Positions 14,986-24,800 of a stretch of 64,000 bases of DNA are shown one piece after another. The stretch's first letter is position 1. Each line of letters starts with the position of its first letter. The position numbers were made by a program, and so were the translations under genes. The DNA is from an uncultured Desulfovibrio sp. (GTDB lineage: Bacteria > Desulfobacterota > Desulfovibrionia > Desulfovibrionales > Desulfovibrionaceae), in NCBI RefSeq assembly GCF_902477725.1, contig NZ_CABSIF010000004.1, positions 1 to 64,000 on the forward strand. The letters run 5' to 3'. The notes beneath the pieces are model-generated. The model worked only from the letters and a program-made list of their open reading frames with translations, was not told where the DNA came from and searched no databases.

Positions 14986-16664
14986 GCCTGTGCCCCTTCC
15001 CCTGCGGGTTCTTCCACAAAGCCGCCTTCGCGCATGGTCAGTACTCTGTCGGCCACATGGAAGTAGCGGTCGTCATGCGATATGGCCAGGATTGTGCCGC
15101 CCTGGCGGATGATGTCGGGCAGCAGCTCCTCGTAAAAGTAGCGGCGGAAAACAGGGTCGAAATCCGCGGCCACTTCGTCAAACAGGTAGATGTGGCGCTT
15201 TTCAAGCAGCGCGCAGGCCAGGGCAAGACGTTTGCGCTGCCCGGCAGAGAGATCAAGCGTGGAGAACGTGCCGTCTTCAAGCAGGCTCACCTTGGTTTCC
15301 ATGTGCAGGGTGCGCAACACGTCCGTGAGCTGGGCCGGGGTGATGTTCAGGCCGAGGGGGCGGGAAAACAGGTGATAGTCTGTAGGCACAATGGTGAAGA
15401 GGTTGCGGTAGGATTCCATGTTAACGTCGGAAAGCATGACGTTGTTCAGGAACATTTCTCCGCTCTCGGGCGCGTACAGCCCGGCCAGCACCTTCATGAA
15501 GGTGGACTTGCCCGACCCGTTACCGCCGCGAATAAACAGCAGTTCGCCCTTGCGCAGCTCAAAGTTGTCTACCGCAATGCCGAAAAGTCGCATGCCGTTG
15601 CGGTCGTGGTAGTCAAAACGCACATCGCGCAGGGCAATGGAATCAAAAGATGGCACTATGGGGTCGGCCTGCTGCCAGCGCGCCTTGACGCCTGCGTTTT
15701 CAAAGGGTTCCGTCACGGCGTCTATCTGCGCTTCCACCGCTGCAAGTTCCTGCAGGCTCATTTCTACCTTTGCCATCATGGGCACCGAGGTAATCAGGCT
15801 GATGAGCGGGCTCAGACTGAACATGCACAACACCAGCAGCGAGGATGTTTCCGACGTTTCGAGGTTCAGAATCTTGGGCATGATAAAAAGTATCAGCCCC
15901 AGAATCAGCAGGTTGAACATGGCAAAAAATGATATGCCAAGGGCGTGTCTGTGCTCGGTAGCATCGCGGGCTTCTGATGCCACAGAAAGATCAGGGATGA
16001 TCTGTTCGCCAAACAGCGCCGTAGTTTTGGGCTTGTGCATCTTGAGCTGCTGCAGACCGGCATAAAGGTCGCGCAGGCCTGCGCAAAAGCGCTGGTCGGC
16101 CTGCATGGCTGGCCCCATGTGCGCATGCACCTTGTTGATAAGGTGCAGAAAAATCCAGAACCCCATAGCAAGAAAAAGAAAAACACCCAGCGTACCGGGA
16201 ATGGACACAGTTGCCATTTTGGCAAAAGAGAGCACCACCATCACCGTGTTGGCCGAGGCCGCCACCAGCATGCGGGCCGCTTCAACAACCATTTCGCGTC
16301 CGTCAAGCAAAGCGGACTGGATGCGGTTTTTGTCCAGTTTTTCATATTCCAGCAGGGAAACGCCGCGCAGCTTGGCGGCAATGCGCATGCGCCATTCCAT
16401 GATGCCGCGCAGGGCAATCTGCGCCGAGCGCCCGGTTATGTAGCGGAAGAGAAAATAAAAGGAGGCGAGGCTCACCAGAAAAGCAAGAAAGGTGCTGAAT
16501 TCCAGCCCGTCTTCAGAAAGCTGCTGCAAGCCCTGAAGCACCGAAAAAACGGCAAGTCCCTGCATGATGCCTGAGCCGAGGCACGCGGCGGCAATTTTTT
16601 TGCCTTCCTCGCCGGCCTGTTCCCACAGAAGTTTCAGAAAAAGCGATTCTTTCAGTTGCAGCAT
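14982..16664 (-). CDS. Cyclic-peptide exporter-type ABC transporter (SyrD/PvdE family)
   Basis: This is a 560-residue half-transporter with an N-terminal six-helix membrane domain (to about 320) and a C-terminal ATPase. It has Walker A GGNGSGKST (about 379-387), the signature LSAGQRKR (about 470) and Walker B IYLFDEVAADFDP (about 490), with a switch His in ISHDD. The signature lacks the usual Gly-Gly pair but matches the peptide-exporter subgroup that includes PvdE (pyoverdine precursor) and SyrD (syringomycin). This family moves NRPS products from cytoplasm to periplasm, so it is the natural exporter for the adjacent synthetases. It begins a coupled operon. Confidence 0.88.
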   Translation of the reverse strand: MLQLKESLFLKLLWEQAGEEGKKIAAACLGSGIMQGLAVFSVLQGLQQLSEDGLEFSTFLAFLVSLASFYFLFRYITGRSAQIALRGIMEWRMRIAAKLRGVSLLEYEKLDKNRIQSALLDGREMVVEAARMLVAASANTVMVVLSFAKMATVSIPGTLGVFLFLAMGFWIFLHLINKVHAHMGPAMQADQRFCAGLRDLYAGLQQLKMHKPKTTALFGEQIIPDLSVASEARDATEHRHALGISFFAMFNLLILGLILFIMPKILNLETSETSSLLVLCMFSLSPLISLITSVPMMAKVEMSLQELAAVEAQIDAVTEPFENAGVKARWQQADPIVPSFDSIALRDVRFDYHDRNGMRLFGIAVDNFELRKGELLFIRGGNGSGKSTFMKVLAGLYAPESGEMFLNNVMLSDVNMESYRNLFTIVPTDYHLFSRPLGLNITPAQLTDVLRTLHMETKVSLLEDGTFSTLDLSAGQRKRLALACALLEKRHIYLFDEVAADFDPVFRRYFYEELLPDIIRQGGTILAISHDDRYFHVADRVLTMREGGFVEEPAGEGAQA

Positions 16665-16876
16665 GTGGTTCTGTGGCCCCGGTGTTCAGGTGCGCCGCGC
16701 ATTACAGCATGCCCGGCGGTCTTGTATGCGCCCCTTTGCAGTGCAGGGGCTCTGGTAAATCAATAGTCAACGCTGCCGCAATGGCAGAAGTGGCCTTTGC
16801 CAAGGCCTGTAATGTATGCTCTGACAGCCAGTTTCGGCATTCGCGCGGCTGGAAGCGGCGGGCGTAACAGCCAACA

Positions 16877-16912
16877 CTTCCGTAAGGGCCAGTTGCCTGG
16901 CCCTTACGGAAG
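16877..16912 (-). terminator. Strong hairpin after the DUF697-like gene
   Basis: CTTCCGTAAGGGCCA and TGGCCCTTACGGAAG form a perfect 15-bp stem around GTTGCC, 35 bases after the stop at 16948. The following T-content on the minus strand is modest, so it may act partly as a 3'-stabilising or bidirectional element. Confidence 0.6.
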
Positions 16913-16947
16913 GCTCCGATTCCCGAAACCGTCAGAGATCGCCGATA

Positions 16948-17571
16948 TTAGGCCGCGTCTGTGCCCGCTTCTTTGGCGGGAGTTTCAGCTGCGGCTTCGT
17001 CCTTGGTTCCTTTTTTCATCTTGTTCTTGATCTTGCCGACGAAGGTTTTGCCTTCTTCAACTTTTTCCCTGAAGTAGGTCTTGGCTTCTTCGGCATTGAA
17101 ATCAATCAGGTTGCCGCCCTTTCTGAAGTGGCGGTCAAAAACCCAGCCAAGGGCATAGGTGCTGGCGCCGCCCATGATACTGATGGTGGCCGCGCCCGCG
17201 GTGAAGCCAATGACCGGAATGCTTTTCAGCAGCGAGGCGGCCAGGGGCACGCTTGCCGTGGTCAGAAGGCCGCCGCACAGCGAAGAAATAATGGATTTGA
17301 CGCGTTCCTTTTTGAATTCAACGCCGTGGGCCTTGGCCAGTGCGTGAATAAGCTCAATCTGGAGGGCAGAAAGGCCCAGAAAATCTACAAGAGGCACCGG
17401 CACAAAACCAAGGCCGATAGCGCCGTACACACGCTTGCGGATGATGGCGTCCACCACTTCTTCCGAAGGGCAGGCGCGTTCGCACGTTTCCGTTTCAGCA
17501 GCGGTTTCTGCCTGGGCGACCATCTGATCTTCAACGCCGTCGACTTTGTTTTCCAACGTATCTTTAGTCAT
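16948..17571 (-). CDS. DUF697-like membrane-associated protein
   Basis: ATG 17571 is preceded by GAGG and is preferred over an upstream frame opening at 17658. The 207-residue protein has an acidic N-terminus and then a helical hydrophobic core (VYGAIGLGFVPVPLVDFLGLSALQIELIHALAKAHG ... LLTTASVPLAASLLKSIPVIGFTAGAATISIMGGASTYALGWVF) with the GLGFVPVPLVD pattern of DUF697/YcjF-type proteins. A charged, Lys/Ala/Glu-rich tail ends it. DUF697 domains usually accompany GTPases or membrane stress systems, and no GTPase is present here. It lies 40 bases after binding protein 2. Confidence 0.65.
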   Translation of the reverse strand: MTKDTLENKVDGVEDQMVAQAETAAETETCERACPSEEVVDAIIRKRVYGAIGLGFVPVPLVDFLGLSALQIELIHALAKAHGVEFKKERVKSIISSLCGGLLTTASVPLAASLLKSIPVIGFTAGAATISIMGGASTYALGWVFDRHFRKGGNLIDFNAEEAKTYFREKVEEGKTFVGKIKNKMKKGTKDEAAAETPAKEAGTDAA

Positions 17572-17611
17572 GTGCAACCTCGTTGTGACCGGTTTCAGGG
17601 TTACGGGAATT

Positions 17612-18745
17612 TTATTGGGCAACGGTCGTTTTATCAACGCCCGCCAGTGTGACGTCAAAGAGTTCGTCTGCCGAAATGAGCAGAATCAGCGGCAGATCCA
17701 TGCCCATCTTCTGGGCAGTTACCAGATTCAGCGCAATCTTGGGCGTGTAGGCCGCTGTTTCAAGCTGGGTATTGGGCGGCAACAGGCCAAGCTGTGCGGC
17801 AATATGGTCAGCATAAAATTTGCCAAGAGGAACATAATCAAGTGTCGAAAGCCCCATCAGCGCGCCCCTGCGCACATGGACGCTTCCGTCGCGCGCAAAG
17901 GTCTTGATGTGGTGGGCGTTGAGTGTGTCAAAGATGGCCTGAGGATTGGCCTGCGTCCAGTCAAAGCAGTTGAGGGCCGAAATGTAAAAGGCATCCACGC
18001 CCGCGCTCATCAGCTTGTCTACGCCCCTGGTGCACGATTCCATGCTCTCCGCCTTGTCCAGAAAGGGGTACTCCACAAGGGTAAAGCCGCGCTCGCGCGC
18101 AACCTCGCGCGCTTCCCGCACGTTGGAGTATGAAAGTCCCTCTGGGCTGTCGTGATACATGATGCCAAGGCGAAGAAAGGGCAGCGCCTCATGAAACAGG
18201 GCAAAGACCTTGAACCATTTGTCCTTGGTGTAGCGGATGGTCAGGTTGGCGGCGCCCTTGCCGGTGACGCGATCCACAATACCAGCGCCTGCCGGGTCGG
18301 CCACGTCAACGCTCATGATGGGCGTTTTGCCGTTGTTTTCGGCAAGCAGGGCCTTGGTGGCCTCTGTTCCCATACTGATGATGACGTCGATATCCGGATT
18401 TTGCATCAGTTTGCGGGCCTCTGCGCGGTAGACGCTCTCAGAGGCATCCCAGCCGGGGCTGATGTACAGTTCGCCCGGCAGGGTAATGCGGTCGGCAACC
18501 CCGCGTTGCCGCAGGGCTTTGATGATTTCTTTTTGCAGCAGGGTAAATTCCCAGTACGGTCCGGCTTCAAAATAGGCCGCGACCTTGGGGCGCGAGGGTT
18601 TGGGCTGGGAGGGCGCCGGGGCTGACGCTGTCATCTGTTCCACAGGCTCGCGCTGGGGGGCCGCCTGTACGTTTGCGCACAGGCATACTGCGCAGCAAAG
18701 TGCTGCGGCAAGTGTGGCGAAGAACGATCCGAGGCGGCTGCTCAT
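17612..18745 (-). CDS. ABC_sub_bind-family periplasmic binding protein (copy 2)
   Basis: I start at ATG 18745, which gives a normal signal peptide (MSSRLGSFFATLAAALCCAVCLCANVQAA) and 377 residues; the open frame continues to 18919 without good signals. The mature protein matches copy 1 at 11807-12952 throughout: KVAAYFEAGPYWEFT, DVIISMGTEATKALL, IMSVDVADPAGAGI, IKTFARDGSVHVRRGALMGLSTLD and the C-terminal IALNLVTAQKMGMDLP. Two orphan binding proteins flanking a peptide-export operon, with no ABC import genes, suggest sensing or capture of a related ligand. A palindrome lies just upstream. Confidence 0.82.
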   Translation of the reverse strand: MSSRLGSFFATLAAALCCAVCLCANVQAAPQREPVEQMTASAPAPSQPKPSRPKVAAYFEAGPYWEFTLLQKEIIKALRQRGVADRITLPGELYISPGWDASESVYRAEARKLMQNPDIDVIISMGTEATKALLAENNGKTPIMSVDVADPAGAGIVDRVTGKGAANLTIRYTKDKWFKVFALFHEALPFLRLGIMYHDSPEGLSYSNVREAREVARERGFTLVEYPFLDKAESMESCTRGVDKLMSAGVDAFYISALNCFDWTQANPQAIFDTLNAHHIKTFARDGSVHVRRGALMGLSTLDYVPLGKFYADHIAAQLGLLPPNTQLETAAYTPKIALNLVTAQKMGMDLPLILLISADELFDVTLAGVDKTTVAQ

Positions 18746-18776
18746 GGAACAAAATACCCTATGATGCGTTCTTGGT

Positions 18777-18789
18777 GACACAGTGTGTC
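18777..18789. promoter_or_regulatory. Palindrome upstream of binding protein 2
   Basis: GACACA-G-TGTGTC is a perfect inverted repeat centred about 38 bases before the chosen start codon, flanked by GGT and CGCC and followed by GCCGCTCGGC. It could be an operator. No regulator gene is present nearby to pair with it. Confidence 0.35.
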
Positions 18790-19023
18790 CGCCGCTCGGC
18801 GGTTCTGCCCAAAAACTTGAGTGGATTTTTTCCAAAATCCGTGTGGAGCAGACAATCTTTTTTATGGCAATCTGTGCTATTGGCGGCGTTGGGCCACACG
18901 AATTTTTACGCGGGCGCAAAGCATGCGCGCAGGTTTTAACATATCAGAGGAAAAGCGGTATCGTCCACATGAATTTGGGGCGCGCATCGGCATTTCTGCA
19001 TGTTTTTTGGCGGGTTGTAGGGA

Positions 19024-19767
19024 TCAACAGGCAAGGCAGACCACGACGTCACGGCAGGGGCTTTGAGCCGCCACGCTGCACAGGTAGCCGTCTGTTGTTC
19101 TGATGTCGCGGCTTGTCCACTGCCCGCCCTCATCAAGCATTGTAGCTGTGCCTTGGGCAGGGTTTGCAGTGAAGGATGCTATCCAGCCGCTCTCTTGCGG
19201 CCCGGTGTTTACGCTAAAGCTTTGCAAGGGCATGCTCAGGCCCATGCCCACGGCCTTGATTACGGCCTCTTTGCGCGTCCAGCAGCGGTAAAAGGCCGTT
19301 TGCAGCTCCGCCGGGGGCAGGGACAGCAGGTCTTTTTGCTCCTGCGGGTGCAGCTGGCTGGTCAGTTCCGCCGCATCGGGCAGGGGGCGTATTCTTTCCA
19401 CATCAATGCCCACGCCTGCGCATCGGCAAAGGGCCACCCATATCATGCTGCCCGAATGGCTGATGGAAAAATCAGCGGACACTCCGGGGCAAAAGGGCTT
19501 GCCGTATGGGGAGCGGGCAAACTCTGCGGCACTGTCCTGCCCAAAGGCGGCGCGCAGCAGACGCCGCGCCAGCGCCCTGCCAGCCAGATGCCGCGCCGCA
19601 TCTTCGATGTGCACATAGCGCCCGGCCTCCTGCTGTTCCTGCGGGGTGGTGTGGGCTTCGCAATGGCTGGGCCATTCAGCAATATTTTCAAGCTCCAGAC
19701 CAACGCACAAAATGGACTTTTCTGGGGCGGAAGGCGCGCGCCAGTTGTAAAAATGTTGCGCCAGCAC
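19024..19767 (-). CDS. Sfp-type 4'-phosphopantetheinyl transferase
   Basis: The GTG start lies three bases after the thioesterase stop. The 247-residue protein activates carrier domains by attaching phosphopantetheine from CoA to the conserved Ser. Family motifs are visible: FSISHSGSMIWVAL, the Mg-binding GIDVE near residue 119 and FYRCWTRKEAVIKAVG near 155-170. The size and layout are those of Sfp/EntD enzymes that serve NRPS and PKS systems. It is the last gene of an operon with KamA and the type II thioesterase, and should activate the eight visible carrier or partner modules of the divergent synthetases. Confidence 0.92.
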   Translation of the reverse strand: MLAQHFYNWRAPSAPEKSILCVGLELENIAEWPSHCEAHTTPQEQQEAGRYVHIEDAARHLAGRALARRLLRAAFGQDSAAEFARSPYGKPFCPGVSADFSISHSGSMIWVALCRCAGVGIDVERIRPLPDAAELTSQLHPQEQKDLLSLPPAELQTAFYRCWTRKEAVIKAVGMGLSMPLQSFSVNTGPQESGWIASFTANPAQGTATMLDEGGQWTSRDIRTTDGYLCSVAAQSPCRDVVVCLAC

Positions 19768-19770
19768 CGC

Positions 19771-20487
19771 CTAATCCGCAGGCTGGAGGGTGTGCGTCAT
19801 GTGGTCTGCCAGTTCCTGCCAGTGATCCTGAACGTAAAAATGGCCGCCGCTGAAGGTGCGTACCGTGCATTGCGCATCTGTCAGGGTTTGCCAGTGCAGG
19901 GCGTCAGCCTCGGTAACGAGATCATGGCTGCCAATGGTTGTGTGGATGGGCAAGGGTAATGGGCTGTAGGGGGCGGGCTGCCATCCTTCTATGGCCATAA
20001 AATCAGCGCGGAGCATTGGTTCAAGGTAGTTTCTGAAATCCTGCGACTGCGCAATCTCGGGCGGAATGCCGCCCATGCGGGCCACGTAGTCCCACAGCGC
20101 GCCTTTGGGAAGCTGATCGACAGGGCATGAAATCCCGGTGCGCATCCGGCCTGGCGTGGTGGCGGACGAAATGAACAGGGCCGAGGGCAAGGGCAGCGCC
20201 GCATCGCAGGCAAAGCGCGCGCAAAGAAAGGCCAGCAGCCCGCCCATGCTGTGGCCAAACAGGGCATAGGGGCCAGTGTGGGCGGCAGAGCGGATCTGCT
20301 CCAGCAGGTCGCGCCCCATGCTTTCCATGCTGGTAAGCAGCCGTTCCCGGCAGCGGCGGCCTTTGCCTGGCAGTTCGAGAGGTCTTATGGTGATCCATGC
20401 CGGAAAAAATTCGTTGAACCTTGCATAAAAGGCGGTATTGCCTCCGGCGTGGGGAATGCAGAAAAGTGTTGTAGCCGTGTGTTGCAT
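19771..20487 (-). CDS. Type II thioesterase of the NRPS-PKS cluster
   Basis: This is a 238-residue alpha/beta hydrolase of the GrsT/RifR type. It has the oxyanion region FCIPHAGGNTAFY at the start, the nucleophile motif GHSMGG near residues 75-80, DLVTEAD and the catalytic His in GGHFYV near 217. Stand-alone thioesterases of this kind remove wrong or stalled acyl groups from carrier domains, which fits an assembly line with A-less and AT-less modules. It sits nine bases after KamA and three before the phosphopantetheinyl transferase. Confidence 0.92.
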   Translation of the reverse strand: MQHTATTLFCIPHAGGNTAFYARFNEFFPAWITIRPLELPGKGRRCRERLLTSMESMGRDLLEQIRSAAHTGPYALFGHSMGGLLAFLCARFACDAALPLPSALFISSATTPGRMRTGISCPVDQLPKGALWDYVARMGGIPPEIAQSQDFRNYLEPMLRADFMAIEGWQPAPYSPLPLPIHTTIGSHDLVTEADALHWQTLTDAQCTVRTFSGGHFYVQDHWQELADHMTHTLQPAD

Positions 20488-20496
20488 GTGTTGCGC

Positions 20497-21633
20497 CTAC
20501 AGTTCAACCCATCCGGCATCGTCATCAAGTTTTTGGATGATGATGCGCGAGGCCTGTTCTTCGTGCCCGATGCGGGCATGCATCTGCTTGAGAACAATGT
20601 TGCCCTCGCTGATGCCGCAGATTTCCAATTTACCGATGTCATGACCGATTATGTACTTGAAGCGCTTGCCATAGCCGCTGAGTTGCGCCTTGGCCTTGTC
20701 CACAATGGCAATGCCCTGCTTGAGCGGCAGTTGAAAATGGTGCCGCACTCGTGAGACCGGCATGCACTGGTACAGATAATACGGGTTCACCCCAATGGAA
20801 AGCAGGCGGTTCATCAGTTCGACAATGTCTTCTGCTCTGTCGTTGACGCCGCGCAGCAGCACCGCCTGATTGTTGATGGTGGCCCCGCACAGGCGCAGCC
20901 TCTTGATGGCCTCGGCCGAGGTGAGCGTGATCTCGCGCGCATGATTGTAGTGCGTGGCAATGTACAGAGCCTTGCGCTCGGCAAAGGCGCGCAGGGCATC
21001 TATGAGGGCGTCGTCAAAGATGCGCAGAGGGTAGGTGACGGGAATGCGCGTACCGATGCGCACAAAATCCACATGGTCGATCTCGGCCAGCCCCTCCAGC
21101 ATTTTTTGCAGCACCGGGGTTGCTAGGGTCAGGGGGTCGCCACCGGAAAGAATGACGTTGTTGATCTTTGGATGGTCGGCAATGTATTGCAGCGCCCCGG
21201 CAAAGTTGCGCAAGGTCTGCTGGCTGGAGTGCCCTACAATGCGGCGGCGAAAGCAGTGGCGGCAATGCATGGCGCAGCATTCTGTCGTGACCAGCAGTGC
21301 AGTGCAGTCGTATTTATGCAGTACGCCATTACCCTTGTCATGCTTGTCGTCGCCGTAGGGGTCGGCAGTTGTCGCGCCCATGGATCCGGCAACCACCAGT
21401 TCTTCCGCATCAGGGAAGCACATACGGCGTATGGGATCGCTGGGATCGTTTTTATCTATAAGGCTCAGATAATAGCGGGGAATGTTGACCGGGTGCACCT
21501 CGGCGACTTCACGAAGCGTTGCTTCCTCTTGTGGACTGAAGGTGGCGTATTGCTTCAACTGGTCGATGGTGACGACATTGTTGGCAAGTTCCTTTTTCCA
21601 ATCAAGGCATTCCCAGCAAGGTTCAGCGTCCAT
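20497..21633 (-). CDS. KamA-family radical SAM 2,3-aminomutase, substrate uncertain
   Basis: ATG 21633 is chosen; the frame stays open to 21729 but that part contains inverted repeats and no family sequence. The 378-residue protein has the radical SAM cluster motif CCAMHCRHC (CxxxCxxC, about 118-126), followed by the carboxylate-binding FRRR, SGGDPL, and a C-terminal GHDIGK whose Lys aligns with the PLP lysine. Lysine 2,3-aminomutase binds the substrate's epsilon-amine with two Asp (293 and 330 in the Clostridium enzyme). Here the first aligns with Met in YQCMPVS and the second with Ile/Gly, so plain lysine is doubtful. Its operon with a thioesterase and a PPTase implies it makes a beta-amino acid for the synthetase. 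Confidence 0.8.
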   Translation of the reverse strand: MDAEPCWECLDWKKELANNVVTIDQLKQYATFSPQEEATLREVAEVHPVNIPRYYLSLIDKNDPSDPIRRMCFPDAEELVVAGSMGATTADPYGDDKHDKGNGVLHKYDCTALLVTTECCAMHCRHCFRRRIVGHSSQQTLRNFAGALQYIADHPKINNVILSGGDPLTLATPVLQKMLEGLAEIDHVDFVRIGTRIPVTYPLRIFDDALIDALRAFAERKALYIATHYNHAREITLTSAEAIKRLRLCGATINNQAVLLRGVNDRAEDIVELMNRLLSIGVNPYYLYQCMPVSRVRHHFQLPLKQGIAIVDKAKAQLSGYGKRFKYIIGHDIGKLEICGISEGNIVLKQMHARIGHEEQASRIIIQKLDDDAGWVEL

Positions 21634-21870
21634 TATCCCGGCCTCTGTTTGCGGATGGATTTTCTGTTGTTCAGGTGTTTTGTATGTGCCTGAACACCCG
21701 GATATAGAGTTGTTGTTGAGGAAATGCATTCAATATCCGGATTGCGTTCTACTCATGAATTTACGGCAAAAACTGTCCAAAGTATATGTAAAACTTGCTA
21801 ATATGCAGGCTGTGAGCTATTTTGCCCACCATGTTGCACTAAGCGCATTAAAGCCGCAGTGGGGGACGGA
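21634..21870. promoter_or_regulatory. Divergent control region between kamA operon and synthetase genes
   Basis: This 237-base AT-rich interval must hold the promoters for both the minus-strand kamA operon and the plus-strand synthetases. Two inverted repeats are visible: GTTCAGG(13)CCTGAAC at 21669-21695 and CCGGATAT(27)ATATCCGG at 21698-21740. A TAATAT around 21800 could be a -10 for the synthetase side. No Fur-like box is seen. The GGGG run at 21860-21865 serves as ribosome binding site for ATG 21871. Confidence 0.5.
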
Positions 21871-24800
21871 ATGGCAAAGATTGTGCCTTTAACCGGGTGT
21901 CAAAAAGAACTGTGGCTCTCTGCAAAAGCGGCGCTGTCCGACTATGCCGAAACCTCTATTCGGGGCTGTTATCACATTGACGCCCTGCTCGATCCCGATC
22001 TGTTGCGTCAGGCCATCAAGCGCACGCTGCATTTCACGCCTCTGCCCGCCGCCTCCCTGTGCCAGGATGAAGCCGAACCGTATTTTCTTGTGGGCGAACC
22101 ACAGGAGCCTGATTTCAGGGTTCTGGACGCCGCTGCGCAGCCGGACCCCGCCGCTGCTGCCGACTGCATGATCGACGAGTTTTTTGAAGAACCGGTCGAA
22201 AATCCCCTTATGCGCTACGCCCTTGTCATCACTGGCGAGGCAAGCTGCATCGTTGCCATGAAGTGCTCGCACGTGGTGCTGGACGGGCTGGCATTCTTTT
22301 TTCACATAGCTGTTATTGCGGACGTTTACACAGCCCTCGCGCGCGGAGAAACGCCAGACCTTGGCGAGCCGTGCTCCTGCGAAGAAGCCTACCTTGAAGA
22401 TCAGGCGCACTGCGCCTCGCCGCGTTTTCAGAAAGACATGGCCTTTTGGCAAGAACACCTCTCCCGCCTGCCAGAAAAACGCCTGCTGCGCGCCCTGCCG
22501 GGGCGCCCCGATGTGCTTGGCGAGAGCCGTCACCAGAAGTTTGTGCTGTCAGAAAAAGCCTCGCGCGAAACGTCCGCGCTCATTGCCGCCCACAAGGTCA
22601 GCCCCGCGGTGTTTTTTACGGGCATCTATGCACTTATTGTGTCGTTCATGAGCGGAGAAAAGGACATCGTGGCTCTTGCCCCCGTGGCCTATGGGGAGCG
22701 CAAGGTGCTATACCGGCGGCAGGGGGCCATGATGTCGCTGCCGCCCCTGCTGGTGAACGTGGCCGCGCACGATACCTTTGCCGGGCTGCTGGAGGCCGTC
22801 AGCGCGCAGAACGGCTCGTTTTACCGTCATGTGCGCACGCCTTACCAACTGGCTGCCCGCCAGCTTGAAGGCAAAAATTTTGCCTTTCTGGCAGATACCT
22901 TTGTCAATTTTCTGCCCAATACGCCTCCCGGCACACCGGAATTCCCCATTGTCGAGGCGGAGCAGAGGCACAGCGCCAAGGAGCCGATTCTTTTCGGCAC
23001 ACTGGTCATGCAGGAGCTGCGCTCGGGCTGTTTTTCGCTCACGGTGCGCAACAGCCGCAACCACCTGAGTGACAGGGATGTGGAGCGTTTTGTCGCCCGC
23101 GTTGAGAGCGTAGTGGCCCAGCTTGCCGCTGGCATTGAGCCGCCGCAGCTTGACTACCTGCTGGATGAAGAAAAACGGGAACTCGCGCAATGGCGCAGCG
23201 GCCCTGCCAGAATGTACGATATCCGTTCCTTGCCCGAACTTTTTGACGCGGCGGCGGATGCCTTTGCCGGACGCGTTGCCGTCAAGGACGAATGGGGCAA
23301 TGCCCTTTCGTACGCGCAGGTGCGCGAAAATTCCCTGAGGTGCGCCTCGTGGCTGGCCGGGCAGGGCGTTGCGCGGGGCGGCATTGTGGCGGTGGCTGCC
23401 CAGCGCACAGCCAATCTTCCAGAAGTTGTTCTGGGAATCCAGAGGCTTGGAGCAGTCTATCTGCCCATAGACCCCAAGGCCGCACCCGACCGCATGGCCT
23501 ATATTGTGGAAGACGCCGGGGCAGACATCACGCTTGATCTGGCCGACCTTGCCTACCGCCAATCCCCCATAACGCCCTTGCCGCAAGCACCTCTGGCCGG
23601 GGATGGAGCCTACCTGATCTACACCTCTGGCTCCACGGGCAAGCCCAAGGGCGTACTGGCCCCGCACGGCGGCTTTGCCAACATGATTCAGGGGCAGATC
23701 GAGCTTTTTGGTGTGCAGGCTGATGACCATGTGTTGCAGTTTGCGCCGCCCATTTTTGACGCCTCGCTGTCGGAAATGTTCATGGCTCTGCTGGCTGGGG
23801 CCGCCCTGTATCCGGTGAGCGACCAGTGCCGCAACGCGCCCTGGACGCTGCGGCAGTACATGATTGATAACGACATCACCGTTGTCACCCTGCCGCCCTC
23901 GTACCTCAACCTTTTTGAGGGAGAGCCGTTCCCCGGTTTGCGTGTGCTCATAACAGCGGGCGAGCCGCCTGTGGTGGGCGATGCCCTGCACTATGCCAAG
24001 GACCTGCGTTATTTTAACGCCTACGGCCCTACGGAAACGTGCGTCTGCGCGGCCATGAAGGAAGTTTCGCCCTTTGAGCCGCAACCCATCGGTGTGGGCA
24101 GGCCCATCCCCAACGTGACGCTTTCCATCCGCAATGCCGAGTGGCGCGAGCTGCCCGCAGGCATGGCGGGCGAACTGTGGATAGGCGGGGCCAGCCTTGC
24201 CATCGGCTACCACAACAAGCCTGAAATGACGGAGCAGCGTTTTATCCACCTTACGCAGGAAGGAAACGCCCGCTTTTACGCGTCCGGCGATCTGGCCTTG
24301 TGGTCGGACAAGGGCGAAATCCTGCTGCTGGGCCGGGCTGACGATCAGGTTAAAATACGCGGCAACCGGGTGGAGCTGGCCGAGGTGGCCTGCCTGCTTG
24401 AAAGCTGTGAAAGCGTCAGTCAGGCGGCGGTGCTGGCCGTCAAGGATGCGGGCGGTCAGGTCAGCCTTGCGGCATTTTTTGTGCTGCGGCCCGGCGCATC
24501 CATAGAAACGGTGGTTTCGTGGAGCAGAACAAGTCTGCCGCTCTACATGGTGCCCTCGGCCTGGCACGTGCTGGAAGCCATGCCCCTTGCCCCTACGGGC
24601 AAAATAGACCGCAAGGCCCTGCAACACATTGCACGGCGCGGCGAAGCGCAGGGCGGCAGTGACCGTAAGCCCCATGCTGGGCTTCTGGAGATTTTTGAGC
24701 GCGTGCTCGGCCGGGCCTATGATCCTGAAAAAAGCTTTTTTGCCCAGGGCGGCAACAGCCTTAACGCCATGTCGTTGCTGCATGCCATCCGCAAAACTTT

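Noticed and set aside
20497..21633. Plain annotation as lysine 2,3-aminomutase
   Set aside because: The two aspartates that bind the lysine side chain are not conserved, so only the family-level call is kept.
18746..21870. Fur boxes or other iron-control sites near the NRPS genes
   Set aside because: I looked for GATAATGATAATC-type sequences in the intergenic regions and found none convincing.
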